From Paragorgia papillata (Eukaryota; Cnidaria; Anthozoa; Scleralcyonacea; Coralliidae): a stretch of DNA of 64,000 bases. Position 1 is the stretch's first letter. The number at the start of each line of letters is the position of its first letter. Positions 21,242 to 32,775 of this stretch are shown piece after piece. The notes under the pieces were generated by a model, which had not been told where the DNA came from, made no database searches, and saw only the letters and a program-made list of their open reading frames with translations. The stretch covers positions 1,286,001 through 1,350,000 of the forward strand of contig JAWNZC010000013.1 of NCBI GenBank assembly GCA_035771165.1. Reading direction: 5' to 3'. The translations under genes and the position numbers were made by a program.

Positions 21242-21872
21242 TGTAGGGTTGGGGTTTTGGTTTCAATCCTTTTGCATGTTTTACAATTCAGGGTTATCAA
21301 TATCTTGAATTCCAACGAACATTAGTTAAACACTTTTTCTAACCTGAGATATGCAGGTGCTGTTTAGTGTTGTTATGCTATATAGTGTTGTATAGTGTAG
21401 TAGCGTTATACGGTGCTGTATAGTACAGTATAGCGCCATGGACGTACAGTAGCCAGGATTTTCAAAGCGAAGCGCCGAAGGCGAAACGTCTATAGGGTCC
21501 TGGTACCATGCTCCCCCAGAATATTTTGAAATCTAGAGTCTCTAAAATGCCATTTCCTCCATTTTGTGAAAATTTTACAAAATTCCGAAGGTTTGAAAGG
21601 TCATACAACACTCAAAAAACAACTGTTGAGTTAAACATGTAGGCGCACCTTTAGTATTTTACTCTGGCTAACGTCAGATCGATGATTTTACTCGTCAAGG
21701 GAATACCCCTCGTAGTCAAGGGATTAAAAACCCATCCCAATGCTTTACCCTATGACTGCTAAGCACGCATGTAGACCGCTCACCTTCAGTATTTTCACGG
21801 TTGTATTTTATTCTGGCTAACGCCAGACAATGTTACTAGTTAAGGGAATACTCCTGGGACTGGTTAAGGTTA

Positions 21873-22010
21873 AGCCTGGTTTCCATATAGCCGTAAGAGC
21901 CGGCGGCATGGCTGCGGCAAGGGGCGATGGTCCAATCATAGACAGTGTTGAATTAGCCAGCAATAAAAAGCTGTCAGTTTTTTTTGATACACACTGTATA
22001 GGACTTACAA
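21873..22010. repeat. Partial copy of the AGCCTGGTTTCCATATAG element
   Basis: AGCCTGGTTTCCATATAGCC through AGCCAGCAATAAAAAGCTGT matches the left arm of the complete palindromic element at 35264-35437. The right arm is missing here. Confidence 0.7.
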
Positions 22011-22247
22011 CACGTGATGACTGCACTAATTAAACCCGAACGTTGCTATTGGTGGTGACTGCTTCATTATACAGAAAATACAATACGTTCAGTGACCGTG
22101 AAATTAGACAAATTGAACAAAACCACAGAACAATGACTTTTGCCGCGTTTCCAAACCATCTCCCTCACTAACTAACTATGGTTCTAGCTGGGATCGGAGT
22201 CCCAATAGCTCAGTGGTCGTTTGGGGCAGTCAAATAAATTTTCTCTA

Positions 22248-22568
22248 CAGTGTGTATCAAAAAAATTCGAACCCTTAGAAAATGAATTAGCATTCTTTTC
22301 AAACAACCTATTGTAGTAGTTTGAAAGCCCTAAAAGCGCTGCGTTATAAATTAATCAGCACATAAGTTAAACGAAGCGAAAAAGCTTTTAAATACTTTCA
22401 CCATGCATACACTTCAAGTTATCTTAATTTCCCAGGTGTATAAGACCGTGTGTTTTACGCATCTGTGGGTTCAGCGAAGTGCTTAGGGCTTTCAAACTAC
22501 TACAATAGGTTGTTTGAAAAGAATGCTAATTCATTTTCTAAGGGTTCGAATTTTTTTGATACACACTG
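22248..22568. mobile_element. Tc1/mariner-type MITE, CAGTGTGTATCAAA family
   Basis: CAGTGTGTATCAAAAAAATT at the left is inverted at the right as TTTTTTTGATACACACTG, flanked by TA on both sides. The arms are over 100 bp. A second copy, interrupted by another element, is at 29484-29992. Confidence 0.85.
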
Positions 22569-23269
22569 TAGAGAAAAGTTATTTGAACCATCGCATTGGA
22601 GGATAACTGAAATAAACTATTTTAGGAGATATCGGTATATATATAAAATAAAGTTGTGCGATTTTAATTAATAGAAAGGGCCTAAGGAAGAGTATAGAGT
22701 AGAAGCCGATAGAGTATGAAAATGAGTGAGAGAAGGGGAACGTGAGGGATATTAGAGTGAATGGATAGGAATGTGTTAGGAAAGGTATTTTTTCTGTAAA
22801 GCCGGCAACCCTCGACGCGTTTCGAATTGGCAATCATTACGTCATCCCGTCAGGCTTTGCGAAACTGATGCGTGCTAAAATGCTAATCTTCGTACGTTCT
22901 TATGTCTGATCAAGTTGTTTGAAGTGAAGTGAAGTGTTCTTCCGTGTGTTCACAGATCTAGACATAGTTATTTGTCAGTATAATGTCGCTATAGCAAGTA
23001 TCTTGATATTATATACGCTTACAGCCGCACGCCGATTGCGGATTTGCGGTAAAGTCTAGACTACGGAGAATTACGTCATATAGTTTATCTCATTTACACA
23101 TGAAACAAATTTACTAGCTTGAGAACGAGGGAAAACTGTACAAGTCGTTCTTTATCATCTTTAGGAGTTCTCGAAGATGAAGCAAACTCAATTTTCATTT
23201 CATTTCCTCTTTAAGGAACATATCTTAGAAAGCTAAAACTTTAACGCTCAGTGACGGGCTAATAAATAT
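22569..23269. other. Spacer upstream of copy D
   Basis: No gene or named repeat seen beyond AG-rich sequence at about 22680-22780. Confidence 0.4.
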
Positions 23270-23720
23270 TTCGGAAATTCCTGGTGGAGCAATATATACT
23301 CTTAGTTTTCCCCGAATTTTTTCTTAGACTTCCTGCTGTGAGAAAAAAACAAACTTGTTTACGTTCAAGTAATATATAATTTAATTTTGTTTCTGTTTTC
23401 TTATATTTTCACTTTTCAGTTGACGGAAATGTTCAGAAGTTCGTTCCGAAGTTCACAAGTTCGTGATTGGCTACTTAGTTGCTAGTAGCCAATCAAATGC
23501 CTATAGTTCAATACGAACCTGTGAACTTCCGAACGGACTTCTAAACAATTCCGTCAGAAGTAACCTGAAACCGACTGTATATAAACACAGATCTCGTTGC
23601 CGAGTCAAAGATTAGTCCGGCCTGAGTGATAAAGTATATATGTATGGTATTTTCTCTATAATCATATTCAGAGCATTCTAGATTAAAGCTGCGTGTTCCT
23701 TTGACGAGGTGTTATTTAGT
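23270..23720 (+). promoter_or_regulatory. Shared upstream module of copy D
   Basis: GGAAATTCCTGGTGGAGCAA, CCCCGAATTTTTTCTTAGAC and TCATATTCAGAGCATTCTAG match copy B's upstream region in the same order. A later block, TATATAGGTCTGTTGGTCAC, also matches at 23940 but is pushed apart by a MITE. Confidence 0.5.
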
Positions 23721-23752
23721 CGCGTATTAGTAGAATGGTACTTATAATATTC

Positions 23753-23937
23753 GTTACCTTGCGAACAGAGCATTCTTTTCCGGCTTTATTTCTTCGCTGA
23801 GAGAGAGGAAGAAAAGAAGGCTCTGCTGTATTCGTGACTGCTTCAATCGTCCTAAATCTTGGACGAAGCCAAACACGAATACAGCAGAGCTTTCTTTTCT
23901 TCCTCCCTCAGCGAAGAAGGGCTCTGCTCGCAGGGTA
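23753..23937. mobile_element. Palindromic MITE, GAGCAGAGCC family
   Basis: TTGCGAACAGAGCATTC at the left is mirrored by GGGCTCTGCTCGCAGG at the right. Copy B has no insertion at this place in the otherwise colinear upstream region, so the insertion followed the duplication. Confidence 0.75.
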
Positions 23938-24256
23938 AATATATAGGTCTGTTGGTCACACTCACAGCATTTGCAAATGGTATTATATAAACACGATTCA
24001 CGATTGCACTCTGTCTTGAAACCTGTCTTGCAATGACGTTGCGACACAGGTTTCACAAATCGTTGCATTGTGTAACAGATATATAGCTGTTTAACAAATA
24101 TAGCGGCTTTAGCCCTATATTCATCAGCCATGCATGATACTAGTATTCGATTTTCTCATAATTCGACCAAAAGATATTTCTATGTATAATTTAAAAGATT
24201 ATTTGTTAACTGTACTACCATTTATAGTGATTTGTTTGTCATATTGTTCAAGTGAA

Positions 24257-24481
24257 ATGAGTTTGCACGCAACAAAGCAGTTTTTCAACCCTCTGGCTCT
24301 GGCCAGTCGAGCTTCAGGCTTGAACGAAAAGCAAGAAGAGGGCAAGAAGAGGATTGCTTCGACACCAGAGAGCCAAGGTGGCGGTAGTGATCCAGAAAGT
24401 GTTCGCCCGGGCGATGAAGTGAGAAGACCGAGAAGACGGAGATTGGAGATCTTTATAAAATGGGCTATTGTTGTCGCTGAG
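24257..24481 (+). CDS. Membrane-protein family copy D, exon 1
   Basis: ATG at 24257 opens MSLHATKQFFNPLALASRAS and the exon ends RLEIFIKWAIVVAE in phase 0 at a GTAAAT donor; 75 codons. It is basic near its end (RRPRRRR). The frame is open further upstream: an ATG at 24182 would add a hydrophobic MYNLKDYLLTVLPFIVICLS segment resembling a signal peptide. The matching region of copy B is frameshifted and that of copy C has stops, so I prefer 24257. Confidence 0.6.
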
Positions 24482-25599
24482 GTAAATAAATTCTATATTT
24501 ACTCTCTTCACATGCACAAGTAGAGTTTAGTATAGTATAGTATATACTTAAAAAACCCTGCGTATCATAGAAAATTCAGACTTGAAGTGAAGTAGGTGTA
24601 TGGGCCGGGGGCTGGAGGGGGTCGGGACTGCATGCATGCATGAAGCAACCCATGCACCCTCTCAAATTTTGGGCAACCGAGATTTTGTGGGCAGCAGAGG
24701 TGGGCAGTAAAAAATTTGGGCAAAGGAGTTTAATAAGGTGAGACTCAAAGTGCGAGTCGGCATTTTCATAACACCCCTTTGTGTATGACTAAATGACCCT
24801 TACTATACTGTCCGCTATAGTCACTAAACAATAGCAGTAGGTATTTTTGTCATAATTTTGAAAATTTTCATTTTCAACGCTGTCGTACCAGCCGACTTTT
24901 AAAGTGGTTGTAGTTTTGTAGAAATTTCATTTACGTCCTTACTGAAGTTCACTTACGTTGTTGTCAATTCCGCCGCGTGTCTACATCATGCAAATTTGGA
25001 AAATCTGCGTTAATAATTTATATCCTTATATATAACTCTAGGAAATATCCTTTCTGAGGAATACAAAAAATTCTACGGGCCACCACACCTGCGGACTTTT
25101 CTGTTGCCCATGTTTTAACAAAAATGTGAACGTTTTAGGAAATATTTACTAGTTTACAACGATGGAAATCTGTGTTCTTTAGGGATTAAATAGATAATTC
25201 GGGCTCATCGTAAATGGCATCTGAGGATTTTCCTTATGATCCTCTGGAGCTGTGATGATTTCCCAGCCATGTCTTCTTAGTTTGTGTTTGTTTATGGCGA
25301 AGTTTTATAAATGATAAAAAAAAAAAGCTGCAAGATGACATATATGACGACACTATTTATTTGGGCAAGTTATGTTCAGCTCCTCTATAAACTTTTGCCC
25401 GTACCCTTATGGAAGTCGAAAATTAACGTGTCGTGAGTTTGAAAAATGGCTATATTCTTTGTCTTATAAGATAAGGCTATATCTAATAACTGTATGACAT
25501 ATTATTATAAGTATATTACAGTGAAACCTGAGTTTTGCGACCACCTCAGGTGCCACGTAAAAGTGGTCGTTAAGGACAGGTGGTCGTTCAGACAGGTAG

Positions 25600-27006
25600 T
25601 TCACTTCAGTTTTCACTTAGATTTAAAAAAAGCCTTTGATACAGTAAACCATGATATTCTCTTAAATAAACTTGAATTTTATGGAATTAGAGGTGTTGTT
25701 AATAAATGGTTTCAATCGTACTTGTCAGGAAGAAGTCAATATGTATCAATTAATGGTTCATAACTCAAGAATTATGTCTATTTATTGTGGACTGTGGAGT
25801 ACCACAAGGATCAGTTCTGGGACCCTTACTTTTCTTACTTTATATTAATGACCTGCCATATTGTTCCAACAAGTTAGTATTTCATTTATTTGCTGATGAT
25901 ACCAACATATTTTTTTCATAAAAAAATCTCGATTTGATTCAAACTACTTTAAATGCAGAATTGAAACATGTTTCACAATGGCTGTATGGCAACAGGCAGC
26001 TGGCCTTAAATAGTGAAAAGACAAATTTCGTTGTTTTTCATTCTCCAAAAAAGAAACATTATAAAGCCATCAATTTTTATTGACAACAAAACTATTTGTG
26101 AAGCTAATTCTGTCAAATACCTTGGTGTTCTTATTGATTCTACTTTGTCTTGGAGATCTCATATTTATGAATTGTCTAAGAAAATAGCTAAATCTGTTGG
26201 AATAATATCTAAATTACGCTACTATGTAACCACTGATATTTTTATTTCAATTTATTACTCGTTAGTATATAGTTTTCTCACATATGAGATCTGGGGTCTA
26301 ACATATGCTTCTTATTTAAAACCCATTTCTATTCTACAAAAGAAAGCAATAAGAATAATAACTTTCTCAGACCCTCAATCCCATAGTGAGCCAACATTTA
26401 AGTCATTAAATCTATTAAAATTTACTGACTTAATTAATTTTTACCTCTTAAAATTTGTTTTTCGCTGGAAGAAAAAGCTGTTACCAGCTTGTTTCTCTAA
26501 CTACTATGATTTTTTGAGTGAAAGACATACCTATCAAACAAGGCAATCACTAAATGAAAATATTTATCTAACTCAAAAAAAATCAGATCAATTTGGTAAA
26601 TGATCTATTAAATTTTCTGGTGTCATATTATGGAATTTGGTTCCTTATAAGATGAAAACAAGTAATTAACTTTCCATTTTTAATAAAAAGATTAAGCATT
26701 ATATGATTGATAGATATGCCTCTCAATAACTTTTGTGAAATTTACTGTAAGCATATGATTGTCTCCTTATTTAACTTTATTATTGACTTTTCTTATACAT
26801 TTATTCTCGTATTTCTTAGATAATCAAATCTGAAGATGCAGGGTATCCTCTAGATTAGTTTTCACTAGTATAGGAAATGCTGTACTCATCTTATTAATTT
26901 ATTGTATCTCTCTGTTTCTCTGTTTTTTAATGCATTATCTTTATGTAATTTATCTACTGTAATATCAAGATGAGTAAATAAAATTTATTACCTATTAAAA
27001 AAAAAT
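25600..27006 (+). mobile_element. Non-LTR retrotransposon fragment (CR1/L2/Jockey-like RT)
   Basis: Translated pieces show reverse-transcriptase landmarks in order: [60 protein letters not shown] (the catalytic xxDD motif), then NSVKYLGVLIDSTLSWRSHI and the usual C-terminal end of such ORFs. Stops and frameshifts near 25763, 25920 and 26080 show it is dead. The 5' end is truncated and the 3' end closes in an A-run about 30 bases before the copy D exon 2 acceptor. Confidence 0.85.
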
Positions 27007-27038
27007 TATTACCTGATAGCATTGATGTGTCTTTTTAG

Positions 27039-27824
27039 GTGATTTACATTTTGCTTTTCGTTCCACGGTTATTTGCACTTGTTGTTTTCTTTGGATACTT
27101 TCTGAAATGTGCTACGTTGGAAAAGGCCACCATCGTCAACTGCACGCAAGAATTCCTTGTTTCAAATCCCAAGATTTGGGTCATGTGTTGGAAGACAATT
27201 TCCACGATTTCCTCGTTCACGCTTATCTTTATCATCTGGTGCAATCGAGAGCAACTAAACTACAGATTTTACAAGTTGCTAAAGTTGTACAAGAAAGCAA
27301 CTTTTTGGTGGATGATTTCTTTATTCACTGCCACATTCGCATATTATCTTATTCGAATAGATGGTTCTGACTTAGCAATGTCTATCGTGCTTTTGTGTTG
27401 GTGGCCAGCTACGCTACTGGTTGTCTTCTCCTTGAACAATCTGTCCCCCGTGTGGTTTCCGTATCGAAATTATAAAGATCTACATGCAGTATGTTTTTCT
27501 CTGGGATACTGGATTACCATCATGATGTATTGTGTTGAAAATTTCTCGATGATGTGTGCAGTAACAATTGCTGCATTGCTAAACTTAACACCTTTGATCA
27601 ATGGCGACCATGTTGAAGTCTTTGTTATAATACTCCTAGCAATAAGAGTCAAGTTCACCACTTGTTTGTTTTCCTTCTTTTTGGACAAGTTTTTTCACAG
27701 AAACAAAGATTTGTTCTCAGAACCAAGTAAAGAACTCGAAAAGCAAAAACGAGATGCGAAGAATCAAACTGACATGCTGAGACTGCATGACAATGCTGAC
27801 TCTGACAATGTTGAGACTGCATGA
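27039..27824 (+). CDS. Membrane-protein family copy D, exon 2
   Basis: After CTTTTTAG the exon encodes 261 residues, from VIYILLFVPRLFALVVFFGY to DSDNVETA. With exon 1 the product is about 336 residues. Six hydrophobic segments lie at about exon residues 2-22, 46-69, 87-107, 115-138, 149-182 and 193-221. First-loop NCTQEF, CWWPATLLVVFSLNNL and DLFSEPSKELEKQ are kept as in copy C. The last 20 residues are encoded by the start of a 15-bp repeat array read partly out of the pentapeptide frame, and the TGA at 27822 lies in that array. Family and function are not recognised. Confidence 0.75.
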   Translation: MIYILLFVPRLFALVVFFGYFLKCATLEKATIVNCTQEFLVSNPKIWVMCWKTISTISSFTLIFIIWCNREQLNYRFYKLLKLYKKATFWWMISLFTATFAYYLIRIDGSDLAMSIVLLCWWPATLLVVFSLNNLSPVWFPYRNYKDLHAVCFSLGYWITIMMYCVENFSMMCAVTIAALLNLTPLINGDHVEVFVIILLAIRVKFTTCLFSFFLDKFFHRNKDLFSEPSKELEKQKRDAKNQTDMLRLHDNADSDNVETA

Positions 27825-28910
27825 CGACTGACAATGCTGAGACTGAATGACAATGCTGAGACTGAATGACAATGCTGAGACTGCATGACAATGCTGAGAC
27901 TGACTATGCTGAGAATGTCAATGCTGAGACTGACAATTGCAATGCTGAGACTGACAATGCTGAGACTGTCAATGCTGAGACTGGCAATTGCAATGCTGAG
28001 ACTGACAACGCTGAGACTGACAATGCTGAGACTGTTAATGCTGAGACTGACAATGCTGAGACTGACAACGCTGAGACTGCTTGCAATGCTGAGACTGACA
28101 ACGCTGAGACTGAATGACAATGCTGAGACTGACAACGCTGAGACTGACAATGCTGAGACTGACAATGCTGAGACTGGCAATTGCAACGCTGAGACTGACA
28201 ATGCTGAGACTGACAATGCTGAGACTGTTAATGCTGAGACTGACAATGCTGAGACTGACAACGCTGAGACTGCATGACAATGCTGAGACTGACAATGCTG
28301 ACACTGTCAATGCTGAGACTGCATGACAATGCTGAGACTGACAATGCTGAGACTGCATGACAATGCTGAGACTGACAACGCTGAGACTGACAATGCTGAG
28401 ACTGACAACGCTGAGACTGACAATGCTGAGACTGACAATGCTGAGACTGCATGACAATGCTGAGACTGACAACGTTGGGACTGACAATGCTGAGACTGTC
28501 AATGCTGAGGCTGACAATGCTGAGACTGACAACGCTGAGACTGCATGACAATGCTGAGACTGACAACGCTGAGACTGCATGACAATGCTGAGACTGACAA
28601 CGCTGAGACTGCATGACAATGCTGAGACTGACAACGCTGAGACTGCATGACAATGCTGAGACTGACAACGTTGGGACTGACAATGCTGAGACTGTCAATG
28701 CTGAGGCTGACAATGCTGAGACTGAGAATGCTGAGACTATATCAATGCTGAGAGTCTGAGACTGTCAATGCTGAGACCGTCAATGCTGAGACTGCATGAC
28801 AATGCTGAGATTGACAATACTGAGACTGCATGTCAATGCTGAGACTGTCAATGGGAATTAGACTGACAATGTGAAGGCTGACAGTGCGGAAAATGACAGT
28901 GCGGAGACAC
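27772..28910 (+). repeat. 15-bp minisatellite at the 3' end of copy D
   Basis: About 70 units of ACAATGCTGAGACTG, many with a 4-bp insertion (GCAT) that makes 19-bp units and shifts the reading frame. Higher-order duplication is visible: a roughly 60-bp segment with AACGTTGGGACTGACAATG occurs at about 28470 and 28670. The far end (GCGGAGACACGATGGGCCGG) matches the far end of the copy B array. Confidence 0.9.
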
Positions 28911-29483
28911 GATGGGCCGGATGGAAAGTGTTTAGTTTTGTATGTTTCGAATTGATATAGTCGCACATACTTTTGGCAATAAACAACTTGGCATTCCGTA
29001 TGTAACTTGACATTACTCATGGTATTCATTGTAAGACTTGTTATATATATATATATATATGGAAATATAAAAATATAAAGTACAGATTTAAAACTAAATA
29101 ACACGTCTTAAGAGTTTCAATCAATTTAAGATCTTAAAAGCAGTCAAACTAGTTGATTGCCGAACGTCAAATTCTAAATTGTTCCAATCAGTGACAGCGT
29201 GAAAGACAAACCATTGTTTGCTCCAATCTGTGCGTACACGTGGACGAAGATGATATCTTGACGGCGGCGTGTATTATAACCATGAACTTCAGTGTTTTTT
29301 GAAAGAATAAACTTTAAGTCAGTAAAATTGCTTAATCTAAAAATAGCGATATTTCAATCGCTCAAGGGGAATACAGTTGGGCAAGTCCAATATAATTCGT
29401 GCGGAGTTGTTTTGTACCTGAAGATGACCTGAAGATGCTCCATATGGAGATCACGTTATTCTTATCGCCATTATAGTGCTGTA
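28911..29483. other. Spacer after copy D
   Basis: A short (TA)n at 29040-29060; otherwise no recognised feature. Confidence 0.4.
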
Positions 29484-29992
29484 CAGTGTGTATCAAATAA
29501 AACGTAACCCTTAGAAAATAAATTAGTATTCTTTTAAAACAACCTATTGTAGTAGTTTGAAAGCCCTAAAAGCGCTGCGTTATAAATTAATCAGCAAATA
29601 AGTTAAACAGGAAGAGAAAAAGCTTTTAAATACTTTCACCATGCATATACTTCAAGTTATCTTAATTTGCCAGCTGTATAAGACCATGTTTTTTACGCAT
29701 CCGTACGCGTGGCTCACGCAGAGGTGTTTAGGGCTTTCAAACTACTACAATAGCTCGTTTTCATCTGACGTCACGGCGGCCATATTGGTGTACCGAAACA
29801 ATGAAATGGCGGCCATATTGGTGTTACCATCTTTCTATGGGAATTTAGCTCTATTCTTATTAAAAAATTTCGTATTGTTTCACCACCCCAATGGGGCCAC
29901 AGATCACGTGAGTGAAAACGATCCATAGGTTGTTTGAACAGAATACTAATTCATTTTCTAAGGGTTCCGGGTTTTTTTATTCACATGCACTG
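29484..29992. mobile_element. Tc1/mariner-type MITE with nested insertion
   Basis: CAGTGTGTATCAAATAAAAC at the left and a TCACATGCACTG end at the right, with TA on both sides. It is colinear with 22248-22568 except for an inserted element at 29754-29924. Confidence 0.8.
29754..29924. mobile_element. Small TIR element, CGTTTTCATCTGACGTCA family, nested
   Basis: Begins CTCGTTTTCATCTGACGTCA and ends CACGTGAGTGAAAACGATCC, with ATAG on both sides (29750-29753, 29925-29928). Other copies are at 30262-30436 and, split, 60444-61215. Confidence 0.7.
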
Positions 29993-30261
29993 TATAGTGT
30001 AGTATAGTGCTATATACATGGAGCTGTATAGTGTTGTATGGTGCTGTCTGATGTTGTATTATCACTATTGTAAAGTATAGTGCTCTAGAGACTTTTAATA
30101 AGGGCAGAATACGTCATTTTTCACCGGACGTCATTTTCAGGTTTTTGAATTCTATTGAAAATATACAAAATCTAAGTTGAAAAGAAGTCAAAAGAAAAAT
30201 TAAAAAAAAAAATTAACGTCATAGGGTGGAAATTACGTATTCTATACTTATTAAAATGGTC

Positions 30262-30436
30262 TATTCTTGGTTTTCATCTGACGTCACGGCGGCCACATAT
30301 TGGCCATATATTACACAGAAACAATGAAATGGCGGCCATGTTGGTGCACAACCTTTATCCTATGGGAATATTCAAACATTTTGTATTGTTTCACCACCCC
30401 AATGGGGCCACCGATCACGTGAGTGAAAACGATCCA
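30262..30436. mobile_element. Small TIR element, CGTTTTCATCTGACGTCA family
   Basis: GGTTTTCATCTGACGTCACG through GATCACGTGAGTGAAAACGA, colinear with the copy at 29754-29924. Confidence 0.7.
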
Positions 30437-30550
30437 TACTACTAGTCTTTAATACAAGTATGTGGCTCTGCAAGCTCTCTCCTCCGCAGAGGCTCGGAGG
30501 CGGAGAAGACGCGCGAGGAACGCGGAAGAGAGAGGCTCTGCAAGTGACTT

Positions 30551-30767
30551 AGCCTGGTTCCCTGGCCCAATTTCAAAAGAAATATGGGCCAGGTAACCAC
30601 TAATCTCATGCTCGCGTCATCAGGGCTAAATCCACTTATGACGACTGCAGTTTTACTCATAGCCACTAAAAACGCGCGAAATTTCAACCAATAGGAAAGC
30701 AGAAGTCTTTAGTGGTTACCTGGCCCATATTCTTTGATTGGGCCAGGGTACCAGGCTACAAGTGACT
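30551..30767. repeat. Foldback just upstream of REV3L
   Basis: CCTGGTTCCCTGGCCCAA and TGGGCCAGGTAACCACTAA at the left are inverted at the right as TTAGTGGTTACCTGGCCCA and TTGGGCCAGGGTACCAGG. It ends about 80 bases before the upstream ORF, so it lies in the REV3L promoter region. Confidence 0.75.
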
Positions 30768-30847
30768 CAGCAGTGAAAACACACTTTAATGAGATTACAT
30801 GACGTTTTTCAAGTATCGGTGCCCAGCGGTGCGAACAAGAAACAAAC

Positions 30848-30940
30848 ATGGCGACCTTGGGCGAGTTTAAACGAGTTTATGCCGTAGCCAATTCTAATCT
30901 GCTGAATTGGCAAATCGATCAACTTTACAGATTCTCGTGA
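30848..30940 (+). promoter_or_regulatory. Upstream ORF of REV3L (30 codons)
   Basis: ATG at 30848 sits in strong start context (A at -3, G at +4) and opens MATLGEFKRVYAVANSNLLN, continuing to a TGA at 30938-30940. The last base of that stop is the first base of the REV3L ATG (TGATG). Human REV3L mRNA is also reported to carry an out-of-frame upstream ATG in its leader. If the transcript starts upstream of 30848, as the lack of an acceptor here suggests, most scanning ribosomes would meet this ORF first and REV3L would depend on leaky scanning or re-initiation. Confidence 0.6.
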
Positions 30941-31265
30941 TGTTCTCAGTTAGAATTGTCGATGCAGACTTTTATTTGACGAAGCCTGTAGCTGGATTGG
31001 ACGTTTTGTATTCCGACTTTCGTCAGTCAAATGTCAACCGTGTGCCAGTTGTCCGAATATTTGGCTCGACCCCTTCTGGTCAGAAGACATGCCTTCATGT
31101 CCATCAAGTATTTCCTTATATCTTCGTGCCTTACGACGGGACACAGCCAAGCGATAAATACCTGAAGCAGTTCACTACGAGCGTTGATTTTGCCGTTCAA
31201 GTTGCTTTGGGGAAGGCCTCGTCTTCAACGCATCATGTTTATGATGCTAGTATTGTGAAGCGAAT
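30940..31265 (+). CDS. REV3L: REV3L exon 1: start of DNA polymerase zeta catalytic subunit
   Basis: REV3L copies past DNA lesions with REV7, POLD2 and POLD3 and acts in the nucleus. The exon opens MFSVRIVDADFYLTKPVAGL and includes RVPVVRIFGSTPSGQKTCLH and FPYIFVPYDG, near-identical in pattern to the N-terminus of vertebrate REV3L. The start is chosen because it gives the family's conserved MFSVRIV beginning, although its own context (G at -3, T at +4) is only moderate. Over the 28 exons placed here the gene encodes about 2,480 residues. The final C-terminal region with its two cysteine clusters (zinc and iron-sulphur) lies beyond the right edge. Confidence 0.95.
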
Positions 31266-31841
31266 GTGAGTATACTGTATGTACGTATACATATATGGTA
31301 TTATGTTCTCATAATACTGTACTGTATTATTATGTTCTGTATTATTATTATTTAATTATGTTCTGTATTATTATGTTTCTGTATTATTATGTTGTGTATA
31401 TATGGTATTATGTTCTCTAGTCGTATATAAAAAGATATGGTAATATGCAGATTTGAATCTGAAAGCTAGGCATAATCTATTAATACTAGTGTAAAACAAT
31501 ACTTGATTGGAGCGTTTACATGTATACAGTAATACAGGCATACAGCAAGGCAATTACAAGTTTACAACAGTGTTTTAATTAATATAAACAGTGTATAACT
31601 ATATATATATATATAGTAGTTAAAATATGAGCAGCTGATCTTTATGGGCAGCATTTACAATGGTGAGCCCTTATCAAATTCTAAGTGTACATGATGAATA
31701 CTTTGTTTAAAAGTTATAAGAAACATTAGATAAGATCATTTTAACTCAGAAAAATCTGAATTTGAGCTGCTGGTGTCTAATAACTGATAAAACATTGATG
31801 TTTTATTAATCAATGTTTTAACAGTATTTACAAACACCTGA

Positions 31842-31899
31842 TTAAACATTCATTTCTTTTGAATTTTCCTTATGAATTATTAATGAATTTGATAAATAA

Positions 31900-31978
<79 letters not shown>

Positions 31979-32010
31979 ATGTATATGTGTGTGTATATGT
32001 ACAGTATATG
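31842..32010. repeat. (TA)n and degenerate TATG tract in REV3L intron 1
   Basis: Two TA runs followed by TATATGTATATG-type repeats. A further short TA run is at 31600. The rest of intron 1 has no recognised feature apart from inverted CAAACTTCTGAACATTTC / GAAATGTTCAGAAGTTTG arms at about 32080-32195. Confidence 0.85.
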
Positions 32011-32511
32011 TATATAATAGCAGTCAATCAAATGCTTAGTTCAATACGAACCTACAAATGAACTTCCGAACCTCCAAACAAACTTCTGAACATTTCTGTC
32101 AAATGTAATACATGTTCAGAAAAGTAGTGTAAAAGTAATGTAGTACATGTTCAAAATGTAATACATGTTAAGAAATGTTCAGAAGTTTGTTTGGAGGTTC
32201 AGAAGTAAACCTGAAAGCAACTGTAATTACTGTACTAGTTTGCTACTACATTATATAACCTAAAAATTTGCTCTGAATTTCTTACTTTTTACACTGTACA
32301 GTATGTCATCCCAAAATACATGTATGCATGATCTGTGGTAAATACACAGAAAAGGGACTTTTATTAGGGGCCAACTTTCTTTGCCCCCTTCCACTTTCCA
32401 GGTCCCATCCCTGGTGTTCTGCCATCAAGACAGCTGTACAGTACAAACACTACATATATTACTATTAGTGATTATATTTGGTTTTGAATCACTAGATTAT
32501 AATCATTTTAG

Positions 32512-32586
32512 ACCTTTCTATGGTTATCATGAGGAGGAGCAAGAATTTATTAAGATCCAGTTTTACAATCCAAGAATTGTAGCCAG
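32512..32586 (+). CDS. REV3L: REV3L exon 2
   Basis: Enters in phase 2 and reads PFYGYHEEEQEFIKIQFYNP, the conserved polymerase N-terminal segment; donor GTATAT. Residues about 109-133. Confidence 0.93.
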
Positions 32587-32775
32587 GTATATACATGTAT
32601 TAATATTTGAAGATTGTATTAATGCTATTTCTTATTGTAAACAATTTGGTTATTCCATACTGTAATCTGAAAACCATGCTGGGCTACATCAGATTAATGT
32701 TTGGCTTGACTATAGCAAGTAAAAGTACTAGCTGTCAGTGAGACAGTCAATATTCCTAATAATTAATATTATTAG

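Noticed and set aside
27772..28910. CRISPR-like array
   Set aside because: Units are contiguous with no unique spacers, and the genome is eukaryotic. The same holds for the 17-, 18- and 53-bp arrays.
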